DNA from: Streptomyces sp. CC208A | GTDB lineage: Bacteria > Actinomycetota > Actinomycetes > Streptomycetales > Streptomycetaceae | Reading direction: 5' to 3' | DNA: 64,000 bases | Assembly (NCBI RefSeq): GCF_030010625.1 | Contig: NZ_JASCXN010000034.1 | Coordinates: 1-64,000 of the forward strand | In this document: piece after piece, positions 51,395 to 60,976 of the stretch | Layout: each line of letters opens with the position of its first letter | How positions within the stretch are numbered: the first letter of the stretch is position 1 | Notes under the pieces: generated by a model | What the model was told of the DNA's origin: nothing | Databases searched by the model: none | The model's input: the letters and a program-made list of their open reading frames with translations, nothing else | Made by a program: the position numbers and the translations under genes

Positions 51395-53047
51395 ATGGCG
51401 CGGCAACGGCTCAGCGCGGTCGTCATGACCCATCCCCGGCGCCGCGAGGCGGCGGAAAAACTGTCTCTGAGCGCGCCGTCCGGCCTGCTGCGGGTCGTCA
51501 TGGACCCCGACCCCACAGGCACTCCGTCGGTGCTGCGCACCGCGCTCGCCGCCTGGTCGGCGATCGAGGACGGGGCCACGCATCAACTGGTGGTCCAGGA
51601 CGACATGGTGTTGTCCGAATCCTTCTTCGACCGGGTCCGTGCCGCCATCGAGGAACGCCCCGACGCCGCCCTCGCCCTCTTCGCGCTCTGGGACTCCCGC
51701 AACGGCGCGGCCGTACGGTTCGGCGCGATGGCCGGTGCCCGCTGGGTCGGTGCCGTCAACGAGTACTTCCCCTGCGTGGCGATCGTGCTCCCGCGCCGGG
51801 TCGCCGAGGGCTTCGTCACGTACGGCCGTGAACGGCTCGGGGGCTGGCCCGACGACATCCTGATGCACCGCTACCTGAGGGCCGAGGGTGTGCCCCGGTA
51901 CGTCGCCGTGCCGAACCTCGCCGAGCACCAGGACCGCGGCTCGATCTCCGGGAACGCCTTCCGAGGGCCGCGCCGCTCCGTCTGCTTCCTGCCGCACGAC
52001 CCCGTCACCTCCGAAGCCCCCGCCCTCACCAACCTGCCCGTCGTCCCCTTCTTCAAGCACGGTGTCGCCCAGGTCGCCGTACGCCTCCCCGGTCCCGGCC
52101 CCGAACGGCGCCTCCACCTCGACGCCGACCAGTACCTCGTCGGAGCCGGACTCCCGGAATCACTGCTCCGCCCACCCGGGCCGCGCCGCGCCGAGTCTGA
52201 CGAGCGCGGCACCTGGCTCACCGCCCTCGCGATGGGCTTCGAGGCGGCCCGCGCCGGACTCCCCGCCGGCCCGCCCGCCGGCACGCGGGCGTACGAAGAA
52301 GCCCTCGCGACCATCGGAACCGGCGGCATCAGCAACGACTCCACGGAGGAGCACCTGGCACGCCGCCGCGCTCCCCTCGCCGCGCTGGCGCGACGGGCAC
52401 TCCGATCCGGGCGCGAGGCCGCCGCAGAGCACCGCACCCCGGGCACGGGCCGCCGCACCCGCATGCCGCGCCAGGAGACGACCCCGCTCGGCGAACACCT
52501 CCTGCGGAGGCTCGCGGACCGGGGCGTGGCCGTCGAGGCAGAGATCGACCTCACCAGGCTTGAGGACCCCGACCGGCCGCGGGTGACGATCAGCTGGGCG
52601 GGAGAGCCCGCGCCAAACGTTCTGTACATCGGTGAGCTGTACGGCCCCGGCTGCCCGCACCACACCCCGATCGGCCGCCTGGTATGGGACGCCCTGCGCA
52701 GCCTGCCCGTCACGGTCGAGGGCGCCCCGGCCACCGAGAGGTACCCGTTGTACGTCCACGACCTCGCCGACGCCATCGAGACCGTCCTGCGCACCCGGCC
52801 CCGGCGGCGCGACTTCGTCGTGGCGCCCGAGAAGCCGTGCACGACCGCCGAACTGGCGCAGGCCGTTCACGAGGCCGTCCGCCCCGTGCCCGTACACGGG
52901 GACCCCACCGCCACGTCCGGACCTGCAGCTCCACCGAACGGCGCCCGCCCGCCCGGCTGGACACCGGCCACGTCTCTCCGCCGCGGTCTGCACGCCCACG
53001 CCCAGTGGCTCGCCTACGAGGGTGTTCTGCTGACCTCGGACAGCTGA
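51395..53047 (+). CDS. Glycosyltransferase-like protein fused to a partial epimerase-like domain
   Basis: In this 550-residue protein, residues about 1-230 match the protein at 37685: LSAVVMTHPRRREAAEKLSL, DPDPTGTPSVLRTALAAW, HQLVVQDDM, FALWDSRNGAAVRFGAMAGA, GWPDDILMHRYLR. Residues about 395-550 resemble the C-terminal half of an NAD-dependent sugar epimerase (ISWAGEPAPNVLYIGELYGP, YPLYVHDLADAIETVLRTRP, CTTAELAQAVHEAVRPV), but no GxxGxxG or YxxxK is present. GAAGGAGA precedes ATG 51395. A two-domain sugar-handling protein is likely; it may have lost the epimerase active site. Confidence 0.6.
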   Translation: MARQRLSAVVMTHPRRREAAEKLSLSAPSGLLRVVMDPDPTGTPSVLRTALAAWSAIEDGATHQLVVQDDMVLSESFFDRVRAAIEERPDAALALFALWDSRNGAAVRFGAMAGARWVGAVNEYFPCVAIVLPRRVAEGFVTYGRERLGGWPDDILMHRYLRAEGVPRYVAVPNLAEHQDRGSISGNAFRGPRRSVCFLPHDPVTSEAPALTNLPVVPFFKHGVAQVAVRLPGPGPERRLHLDADQYLVGAGLPESLLRPPGPRRAESDERGTWLTALAMGFEAARAGLPAGPPAGTRAYEEALATIGTGGISNDSTEEHLARRRAPLAALARRALRSGREAAAEHRTPGTGRRTRMPRQETTPLGEHLLRRLADRGVAVEAEIDLTRLEDPDRPRVTISWAGEPAPNVLYIGELYGPGCPHHTPIGRLVWDALRSLPVTVEGAPATERYPLYVHDLADAIETVLRTRPRRRDFVVAPEKPCTTAELAQAVHEAVRPVPVHGDPTATSGPAAPPNGARPPGWTPATSLRRGLHAHAQWLAYEGVLLTSDS

Positions 53048-53112
53048 CCGTCGCGCGGCTTCTGGACCTCGTCACGGACGGGCTGCGTGCGGAGGTAGGG
53101 CTTCCTCGTTGC

Positions 53113-53679
53113 TTACAGGGCCCCAAGATCGACCGTGACAGGGAAGGGCGCGGTGGCCTTCACCGTGCCGGTGAACGCCTCGCCGTCCCGATAGGTCCTG
53201 GTGGCGGGATCGAGAACGTAGCTGTAGACGATCGGGACCCCGGTGGTGGTCTGCTCGACCCGCCAGTAGAAGGGGATGCCGGCCTTGGCGTACTGGTCCA
53301 CCTTCACGACCCGGTCAGTGGTCTCCGAACCGGGCGACACGACCTCGACCACCAATAGCACGTGCTTGGGACGGGTAGGTGTGAGGTCGATGGTGTCCGC
53401 CCGGTAGACGATGACGTCCGGACGGCGGTTGGTGAGCGGAACGTCCTGCAAGCGGACGTCGAAGTCCGTGTCCGCGTTCCAGTCCGGGCCCGCGGCCGCC
53501 TCCAGGGCATTGGCCAGGATCCGCGCCAGCCGGCTGTGCCGCTTGGAGGCGCTCGGGGTCACGACGACCATGCCGTCCACGATCTCGATGCCGGCGCACT
53601 GCTCCTCGGACCAGGAGTCGTACTGTTCCGCGCTGATCTGCGAATGCATCCACGCGGGCGCCACCATTTCGGCGGACAT
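53113..53679 (-). CDS. Uma2-family (DUF820) putative endonuclease
   Basis: The 188-residue protein matches the Uma2/DUF820 family: YDSWSEEQCAGIEIVDGMVV, SKRHSRLARILANALEAAAG, DVRLQDVPLTNRRPDVIVYR (the PDhhV motif of the restriction-endonuclease-like fold), VLLVVEVVSPGSETTDRVVK (E-x-hhS) and KVDQYAKAGIPFYWRVE. Family members have a PD-(D/E)xK-type core; roles are mostly unknown and they often lie in variable regions. GGAGGT precedes ATG 53679. It lies at the right end of the putative island. Confidence 0.85.
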   Translation of the reverse strand: MSAEMVAPAWMHSQISAEQYDSWSEEQCAGIEIVDGMVVVTPSASKRHSRLARILANALEAAAGPDWNADTDFDVRLQDVPLTNRRPDVIVYRADTIDLTPTRPKHVLLVVEVVSPGSETTDRVVKVDQYAKAGIPFYWRVEQTTTGVPIVYSYVLDPATRTYRDGEAFTGTVKATAPFPVTVDLGAL

Positions 53680-53774
53680 GGTGTACCTCCTCCGGGGACG
53701 CTCGTCAGGTCCGGCGCCAGAAGCCCCGGCGTCCACAAGGGCGATCCGGGTGCAAATGGGGCGATCCGTGTCCA

Positions 53775-53793
53775 CCACGTGATGGCACATGAG
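53775..53793 (+). other. Isolated match to the DUF255 target site (possible relic attachment site)
   Basis: CCACGTGATGGCACATGAG here matches CCACGTCATGGCCCACGAG at 54023-54041 (HVMAHE region of the DUF255 gene) at 16 of 19 positions. The codons before it do not match the gene, and after GAGAGT the similarity ends. Confidence 0.45.
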
Positions 53794-53867
53794 AGTAAAT
53801 GAGCCAAGCGGGGGCAGAGGACTGCGGGCCGGGCCGCAAGGGCAGGGCAGCGTGAGAGGCTGGTCGC

Positions 53868-55928
<2,061 letters not shown>

Positions 55929-55950
55929 GCACGGGGAGCGGAAAGGGCAC

Positions 55951-55988
55951 GGCCCCGTCGCCCCTCAGGAGAGGGACGACGGGGCCGA
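55951..55988. terminator. Stem-loop between DUF255 gene and rodlin 1
   Basis: CGGCCCCGTCG (55951-55961) pairs perfectly with CGACGGGGCCG (55978-55988). It serves the two converging genes. Confidence 0.8.
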
Positions 55989-56009
55989 ACCGCCGCCGAG
56001 CGGTGTCGC

Positions 56010-56408
56010 TCAGCTGTTGCCGGCGCCGTTGCCGGACAGCACGGGGATGTCGCTGAGGATGTGCGACAGCGGCTCGTCGCCCTTGGCCTGGGTCGAGTTC
56101 TCCGTGCACTGCTGGTTCTGCGGGGAGGACAGGACGTTGATGTCCTGGACCGTGATCGGGACGAGGCCGACGATCGAACCGGCGTTGACCTTGGCCGGGA
56201 GACCGATGCAGGGCTTGTTGAGAGAGCCCTGGACCAGCGCGAACTGGGGGCTCATGTCGCCGTAGGTCGACATGTTGCCGAACTCCTGGTGCGCGCCGTT
56301 TCCGGAGAACGAGGTGGTGCCACCGTCGTCGGCGATCGCGAGCGCCTGCCCGGCCGTCGCGCCGACGACCGAGACAGCCACCGCAGCGGTCGCGAGGAGC
56401 TTCTTCAT
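56010..56408 (-). CDS. Rodlin 1 (RdlA/RdlB family)
   Basis: The 132-residue secreted protein has a signal peptide (MKKLLATAAVAVSVVGATAG, cleavage after ALA) and the rodlin body: GNMSTYGDMSPQFALVQGSL, NKPCIGLPAKVNAGSIVGLV, PITVQDINVLSSPQNQQCTE, DEPLSHILSDIPVLSGNGAG. Two conserved Cys are present. Rodlins, with chaplins, form the rodlet layer on aerial hyphae and spores. It converges on the DUF255 gene and is the first of three related copies. Confidence 0.95.
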   Translation of the reverse strand: MKKLLATAAVAVSVVGATAGQALAIADDGGTTSFSGNGAHQEFGNMSTYGDMSPQFALVQGSLNKPCIGLPAKVNAGSIVGLVPITVQDINVLSSPQNQQCTENSTQAKGDEPLSHILSDIPVLSGNGAGNS

Positions 56409-56505
56409 GGTTCTGGCCTTTCGGATGACTGACCCGAGCTGAGTGCCGAGCCGTGCTGATCAACTGGTCGGAGGGGCGGAGGTTCCGGCATGTCCACCGG
56501 ACGGC

Positions 56506-57540
56506 CTACGGGCAGATGAGCGAAGATCCCCGGGCGGGTTCGTAGTCGGCCACCGAGAGTGTGCTGGGCGCGACGGCGTCCCCGGGCGGCAGCGGACGGT
56601 CCGCGCGGAGCCGGGCGAAGACCTCCGCCGCACCCTCCTCGTCCCAGCCGACCGTGGACCCGACCCCCTCGACGAGCGGGTTGAAGCCCCGTACGGGCAC
56701 GGTCGCGAACTCGGTACGGGAGGGGCCGACCTCTTTCAGGCGGGTGGCGAGCACGAGCAGTTCGGCCGCCGTGACGCCCCGGTCGGCGGCGGCCGTCCCG
56801 CGCAGCGTGGAGGCGAGGGCCCGCAGCCGCGCCGGGTCGTCGAGGATCCCGCCCGACCGGAGCCGGTCCAGCATGTTGACGACGAACTTGTGCTGCTTGC
56901 GGATGCGGCCGAAGTCCATCTCTCCGTCGGCCTTCCGCGAGCGCACGTACTGGAGCCCCCCGCCGCCGTCCACCCGCGTGGTGCCGACCGCCAGGTCGAG
57001 TCCGGTCGCGGGGTCCTTCAGCGGTTTCGCGGTGCAGATCGGCACGCCGCCGTCGACCTGGTCGACGGCGTCCATGAACCGTCGGAAGTCGACGGCCAGG
57101 AAGCGGTGCACCCTCAGCCCGGTCACCGCCTCCACGGTCTCGACGGACAGGGACGAACCACCTTCCGCGTGGGCGGCGTTGAGCTTCGCGAGGTGGGCGT
57201 CGTGGACCTTGCCGGTCCGCCGGTCGGTGTGCGGGCCGGGCAGTTCGACGAGCGAGTCGCGGGGCAGCGACACCACGCTGACCCGGTCGTTCGCGGCGGA
57301 GACGTGCACGAGCATCACCACGTCCGCGCAGTCGCAGTCCTGACCGCCCAGCCGGAAACGTTCCTTCTCGTCGGCGGTGATCCCGGCCCGTGAGTCCGTG
57401 CCGACGACGAGCAGGTTCAGTCCCCGTGCCGGGTAGGGGAGTTCGGAGGGGCCGCCGAGGGCGGAGGCGAGGGCTCCGGGGGCGAGCGCGAGAAGCGCCG
57501 CCGGAGCGAGCAGGAGCCGCCACGGATGCGGGAATCTCAT
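56506..57540 (-). CDS. LytR-CpsA-Psr (LCP) family protein
   Basis: The 344-residue protein has an N-terminal signal/anchor (MRFPHPWRLLLAPAALLALA) and an LCP domain: LNLLVVGTDSRAG, DVVMLVHVSAANDRVSVVSL, PRDSLVELPG, KLNAAHAEGGSSLSVETVEA, FMDAVDQVDGGVPIC and LQYVRSRKADGEMDFGRIRK (conserved Arg cluster). LCP enzymes attach anionic polymers to peptidoglycan at the outer membrane face. ATG 57540 is the natural start. It lies between rodlin genes and is transcribed the same way as rodlins 1 and 2, but the gaps (about 100 nt) and hairpins suggest separate transcripts. Confidence 0.9.
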   Translation of the reverse strand: MRFPHPWRLLLAPAALLALAPGALASALGGPSELPYPARGLNLLVVGTDSRAGITADEKERFRLGGQDCDCADVVMLVHVSAANDRVSVVSLPRDSLVELPGPHTDRRTGKVHDAHLAKLNAAHAEGGSSLSVETVEAVTGLRVHRFLAVDFRRFMDAVDQVDGGVPICTAKPLKDPATGLDLAVGTTRVDGGGGLQYVRSRKADGEMDFGRIRKQHKFVVNMLDRLRSGGILDDPARLRALASTLRGTAAADRGVTAAELLVLATRLKEVGPSRTEFATVPVRGFNPLVEGVGSTVGWDEEGAAEVFARLRADRPLPPGDAVAPSTLSVADYEPARGSSLICP

Positions 57541-57666
57541 GCCCGCACGGTATTTCGACGCCGCTCGCACACAGATGCGCGACGCGGAATCCCGTGCCCG
57601 AATCACTCCGTTGCGAGGCTTGTGTAATGATGCGGGAATAGCAGCGGAAGGGCGGAAGGAGCGAGG

Positions 57667-57894
57667 ATGGCGCCGCCGGATTCCGGTGTCCCCGGGAAAT
57701 GGGAACGGATGGCCTTCATTCCGAAGAGCCGTTATGTGAGCGAGCCGCCGGCCGCCGACCGGTCCAGGACCGGATCGCAATTCCCGGTCTATTCCGCCCT
57801 GGTGGCCCAGTGGACGCAGGCGGGCCGCACGGTCCCGGGGCTGCCGGACCGGGAATGGGAGCGGCTGATGTCCACTCCCGTCTGGCCGCGCTAG
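57667..57894 (+). CDS. Small conserved-type hypothetical protein
   Basis: The 75-residue frame starts at ATG 57667 behind GGAAGGAGCGAGG. It contains FPVYSALVAQWTQAGRTVPG and PDREWERLMSTPVWPR; I recall short Streptomyces proteins with the LVAQWxxAGRTVPG pattern, of unknown function. The N-terminus is hydrophilic, with no signal peptide. It converges on rodlin 2 with a terminator between. Confidence 0.6.
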   Translation: MAPPDSGVPGKWERMAFIPKSRYVSEPPAADRSRTGSQFPVYSALVAQWTQAGRTVPGLPDREWERLMSTPVWPR

Positions 57895-57920
57895 CGGAGT
57901 CCGTACGCGTACACGCGGAA

Positions 57921-57944
57921 GGGGCCGCCCGGCGGGGCGGCCCC
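57921..57944. terminator. Stem-loop between the 75-residue gene and rodlin 2
   Basis: GGGGCCGCCC (57921-57930) pairs with GGGCGGCCCC (57935-57944), loop GGCG. Both converging genes end near it. Confidence 0.75.
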
Positions 57945-57977
57945 TCGGCGCGGGGACGTCGCCGGTGAGGCGGTGCG

Positions 57978-58388
57978 TCAGCTGTTGCCGACGCCGTTGC
58001 CCGAGAGGATCGGGATGTCGCTGAGGAGGTGCGACAGCGGCTCGTCGCCCTTGGCCTGCGTCGAGTTCTCCACGCACTGCTGGTTCTGCGGGGAGGACAG
58101 GACGTTGATGTCCTGGACCGAGACCGGCACGACGCCGACGATCGAACCGGCGTTGAGCTTGGCCGGCAGGCCCACACACGGCTTGTTCAGGGAGCCCTGG
58201 ATCAGCGCGAACTGCGGGCTCATCTTCCCGTGCGTCGCCATGTTGCCGTATTCCTGGTGGGCGAAGTTGCCGCTCTTGGAGGTGGTGCCGCCGTCATTGG
58301 CGATGGCGAGGGCGGGGGTGGCCGCGGCGGCGGTGGCGCCGACGATCGAGGCGGCGGCGGCCGCGGTGGCCATGACCTTCTTGATCAC
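57978..58388 (-). CDS. Rodlin 2
   Basis: The 136-residue secreted rodlin starts at GTG 58388 (VIKKVMATAAAAASIVGATA signal peptide); the same GTG-ATC-AAG-AAG start is seen in rodlin 3, and AAGGGAAC precedes it, so the upstream ATG 58403 is unlikely. The mature part has GGTTSKSGNFAHQEYGNMAT, MSPQFALIQGSLNKPCVGLP and DEPLSHLLSDIPILSGNGVG. It is divergent from rodlin 3 across a 221-bp promoter region. Confidence 0.95.
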   Translation of the reverse strand: MIKKVMATAAAAASIVGATAAAATPALAIANDGGTTSKSGNFAHQEYGNMATHGKMSPQFALIQGSLNKPCVGLPAKLNAGSIVGVVPVSVQDINVLSSPQNQQCVENSTQAKGDEPLSHLLSDIPILSGNGVGNS

Positions 58389-58609
58389 GGTAGTTCCCTT
58401 CATAGAAACCGGCTCCGTGCAGGGAGCCCCCTGATCAACTGGCCTCGGAGCGTCGGGTTCCGCCCTGTCACCCCGATGGGGGAGCGCGCGCGGCAGCGCT
58501 CGCAGTGGTTCCCCGTCGATCGGGTGAAGCGCCGGAACCTCCCCACCCGACCGCAGTTGATCCGGTCGCATCAATCAGGTCGATTGGTGGGAACAGATCG
58601 GATTCACTC
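58389..58609. promoter_or_regulatory. Divergent rodlin promoter region
   Basis: This 221-bp gap separates rodlins 2 and 3, which point away from each other, like the rdlA/rdlB arrangement known in S. coelicolor. CTGATCAACTGG (58431-58442) and CAGTTGATCCGG (58554-58565) are near-mirror copies of one motif on the two strands, so each gene probably has the same promoter or activator site. Confidence 0.65.
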
Positions 58610-59020
58610 GTGATCAAGAAGATGATGACGGCCGCGGCCGTCACCGCTTCGGCCGTCGGCGTCGCCGCCGCGGCCGCCGCCCCCGCTATGGCCATCGCCA
58701 ACGACGGCGGCACGACCTCATTCTCCGGGAACGGCGCCCACCAGGCGTTCGGCAACATGAAGACCGCCGGTGACATGAGCCCGCAGTTCTCCGCCGTCCA
58801 GGGCACTCTGAACAAGCTCTGCGTCGGCCTCCCGGCCAAGGCCAACCTCGGTTCGATCGTCGGCGTCGTGCCGATCACGGCCCAGGACATCAACGTCCTG
58901 TCCTCCCCGCAGAACCAGCAGTGCGCGGAGAACTCGACGCAGGCCAAGGGCGACGAGCCGCTGTCGCACATCCTGGAGGACATCCCGGTCCTCTCCGGGA
59001 ACGGCATCGGCAACAGCTGA
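58610..59020 (+). CDS. Rodlin 3
   Basis: The 136-residue secreted rodlin starts at GTG 58610 (signal peptide VIKKMMTAAAVTASAVGVAA). The mature part has GGTTSFSGNGAHQAFGNMKT, MSPQFSAVQGTLNKLCVGLP, PITAQDINVLSSPQNQQCAE and ILEDIPVLSGNGIGNS. It differs from the other two mainly in the first third of the mature protein (SAVQGTLNKLC). Expected at the hyphal surface with chaplins. Confidence 0.95.
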   Translation: MIKKMMTAAAVTASAVGVAAAAAAPAMAIANDGGTTSFSGNGAHQAFGNMKTAGDMSPQFSAVQGTLNKLCVGLPAKANLGSIVGVVPITAQDINVLSSPQNQQCAENSTQAKGDEPLSHILEDIPVLSGNGIGNS

Positions 59021-59037
59021 TCCGGCGGCGTTCCGCG

Positions 59038-59066
59038 GGGCCGGAGGAAATTCCTTCCTCCGGCCC
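59038..59066 (+). terminator. Stem-loop after rodlin 3
   Basis: GGGCCGGAGGAA (59038-59049) pairs with TTCCTCCGGCCC (59055-59066), loop ATTCC. It lies 18 nt after the rodlin 3 stop. Confidence 0.75.
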
Positions 59067-59194
59067 TGTGTCGTGTGCGCAACGGAGTGAATGCCGGTGT
59101 CCGGGCGGAATTCCCGGTTTCCTCCGAGGAAGGTCGTCGTTGTCCCTGTGTGCAGCGGGGGCCGATCCTCCGCCGCGGAAAGGAACCAGACGAG

Positions 59195-59428
59195 ATGAAG
59201 TGCAAGAAGGCCGCCGCCGTCATCGCCGGAGTCATCATGGCCATGGGGGCGGCCACGCCCGCCTTCGCCGACGCCGGCGCGCAGGGCGCTGCCATCGGTT
59301 CGCCGGGTGTCCTCTCGGGGAACGTCGTCCAGATCCCGATCCACGTGCCGATCAACGTCTGCGGCAACAGCGTCAACCTCGTCGGCGCGCTGAACCCTGC
59401 CTTCGGCAACACCTGCGTCAACGCCTGA
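59195..59428 (+). CDS. Short chaplin (ChpD-H type)
   Basis: The 77-residue protein has a signal peptide (MKCKKAAAVIAGVIMAMGAA, cleavage after AFA) and one chaplin domain: GSPGVLSGNVVQIPIHVPIN, then VCGNSVNLVGALNPAFGNTC with the paired Cys. Short chaplins are secreted and assemble into amyloid-like fibrils that make aerial hyphae hydrophobic. AAAGGAAC lies 11 nt before ATG 59195. Its place beside rodlins fits joint assembly of the rodlet layer. Confidence 0.95.
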   Translation: MKCKKAAAVIAGVIMAMGAATPAFADAGAQGAAIGSPGVLSGNVVQIPIHVPINVCGNSVNLVGALNPAFGNTCVNA

Positions 59429-59447
59429 CGCGGACCCGGCACCACCC

Positions 59448-59479
59448 GGCCCCGGGGAGCACACCCGCTCCCCGGGGCC
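59448..59479. terminator. Stem-loop between chaplin and ATP-grasp genes
   Basis: GGCCCCGGGGAGC (59448-59460) pairs perfectly with GCTCCCCGGGGCC (59467-59479), loop ACACCC. It serves converging genes. Confidence 0.8.
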
Positions 59480-59505
59480 GTTCCCTGTCCGCGCGCCTTC
59501 CGCCC

Positions 59506-60816
59506 TCAGCGCCGGATGAGCCGGGTGAGCCTGCTGGAGGAGGCGGGGGCCGAGGGGCCCGGCAGGGCAGCCGGGTGCCTGGGCGGTCCGGCGGCGAGCC
59601 GCCGCCGGACCGCCACCAGGGCCTTGCGCAGCAGGTGGGCGAGCCAGGCGCGGCCCATGACGAGCGCGGGCAGCGGGTCGTCGGCGGCGAACCAGGCGCG
59701 CTCGCCGGGCCCGCGGGCGGTGCCCGGCTCGGGGGCGTACCGGCGGCGCGGGGAGGCGAGCAGGGAGAGCGCCGCGTAGTTCTCCACGACGAAGCGGCGC
59801 CCGTACGCGGGGAGGTGCGGCGGCACGGGCCGGCCGGTGAGGTCCAGGTGGAGGGCCCGCACCACGTCGAGCCCGTCGGCGTCGGCGAAGAGCCGGAACT
59901 GGGCGCCGGGGCGCGGGTTGAAGTCGAGCAGGTGGTACGCGCCGGTGGCCCGGTCGAGGCGGAAGTCGAGGTCGCACACGCCCCGGTAGCCGAGCGCGTC
60001 GAGGAGGCCGCGGGCGATCCGGTCCACCTCCGGGTTGGGCGTCCAGCGGCCGACGGCGGTGAGCCCGGCCCCGTCCGGCCAGGAGCGTTCCTTGCGGCCG
60101 GTGGCCCCGGCGGCGCAGCGCCCGGCGGTGTCCGCGTACCCGTGGAAGAACCAGTCGAGGTCCCGGCCCGGCGGCAGCAGTTCCTGGAGCAGCAGCCGGC
60201 TGCCGGCCTGCGGGGTGCGCGCGTACAGCTCCCGGACCTCGGCGAGCGAGCGGAGGATCGTCGTACTGCGCAGCCCGGAGCCGGCGGGCAGCAGCCAGGG
60301 GCGGCTCCACTTGGCGACCACCGGGAGCCCGAGCGACCAGGCCATGGCGGCGGCCTCGTCGGCGCCGGAGGGGAGTTCGGTACGGGGGTGGGGGAGGCCC
60401 AGGCCGGCGCAGGTGGCGGCGAGCGCGGCCTTGTCGGCGACCTTCAGCAGCTGTTCCTCGGTCTGCTCGGGCAGCAGGACCCGTCCCGCGAGCTCGGTGC
60501 GGCGGCGGGCGAGCGCGAGGGCGGTGATGTCGTCCAGGGGGACGGCGAGCACCGGATCCGACGGCGAGTCGGTGATCTCCCCGGCGATCCGCAGCAGCAG
60601 CCCGGCCAGTTCGGTGGAGGCCGTGGAGCCGGGCCGTGCCCGGGCCGAGCGCACGTACCGCGAGCGGGCCACCGGGCCGTCCGCCGACTCGACGACCGCG
60701 TGGACGGGGATGCCGACCCGGCCCAGGGAGCGGGCGGCGCCCAGGGTGCCGTGGTGGAAGGGGTTCCGGTCGAGCCGTACGAGGACGGCGGGGACGCGGG
60801 TGTCGAAAGGCGGCAC
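59506..60816 (-). CDS. ATP-grasp family ligase-like protein
   Basis: The 436-residue protein starts at GTG 60816 with VPAVLVRLDRNPFHHGTLGA and has an ATP-grasp layout: LKVADKAALAATCAGLGLPH, GLPVVAKWSRPWLLPAGSGL (ATP-binding Lys), LLLQELLPPGRDLDWFFHGY, and GYRGVCDLDFRLDRATGAYH followed by LLDFNPRPGAQFRLFADADG (metal-binding Asp/Asn-Pro-Arg). Such enzymes form amide-type bonds through acyl phosphates. In Streptomyces similar proteins lie in exopolysaccharide-type loci near GH26-like and CelD-like genes, as here. Substrate unknown. Confidence 0.85.
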   Translation of the reverse strand: MPPFDTRVPAVLVRLDRNPFHHGTLGAARSLGRVGIPVHAVVESADGPVARSRYVRSARARPGSTASTELAGLLLRIAGEITDSPSDPVLAVPLDDITALALARRRTELAGRVLLPEQTEEQLLKVADKAALAATCAGLGLPHPRTELPSGADEAAAMAWSLGLPVVAKWSRPWLLPAGSGLRSTTILRSLAEVRELYARTPQAGSRLLLQELLPPGRDLDWFFHGYADTAGRCAAGATGRKERSWPDGAGLTAVGRWTPNPEVDRIARGLLDALGYRGVCDLDFRLDRATGAYHLLDFNPRPGAQFRLFADADGLDVVRALHLDLTGRPVPPHLPAYGRRFVVENYAALSLLASPRRRYAPEPGTARGPGERAWFAADDPLPALVMGRAWLAHLLRKALVAVRRRLAAGPPRHPAALPGPSAPASSSRLTRLIRR

Positions 60817-60976
60817 GGGCGGGATTCACCTTCATCTCGGTGCCCCAAGCGGGCGATGAAATCCACTAATGGACTAGGGAGCGGAGGGAAGCCGAGTTCA
60901 CGGTCGGCTCATTAGGAATACTTTCAGAACATCAGATTGACTGAGTATCAAATGGCGTTCGTGTGAAGGAGCGGCC

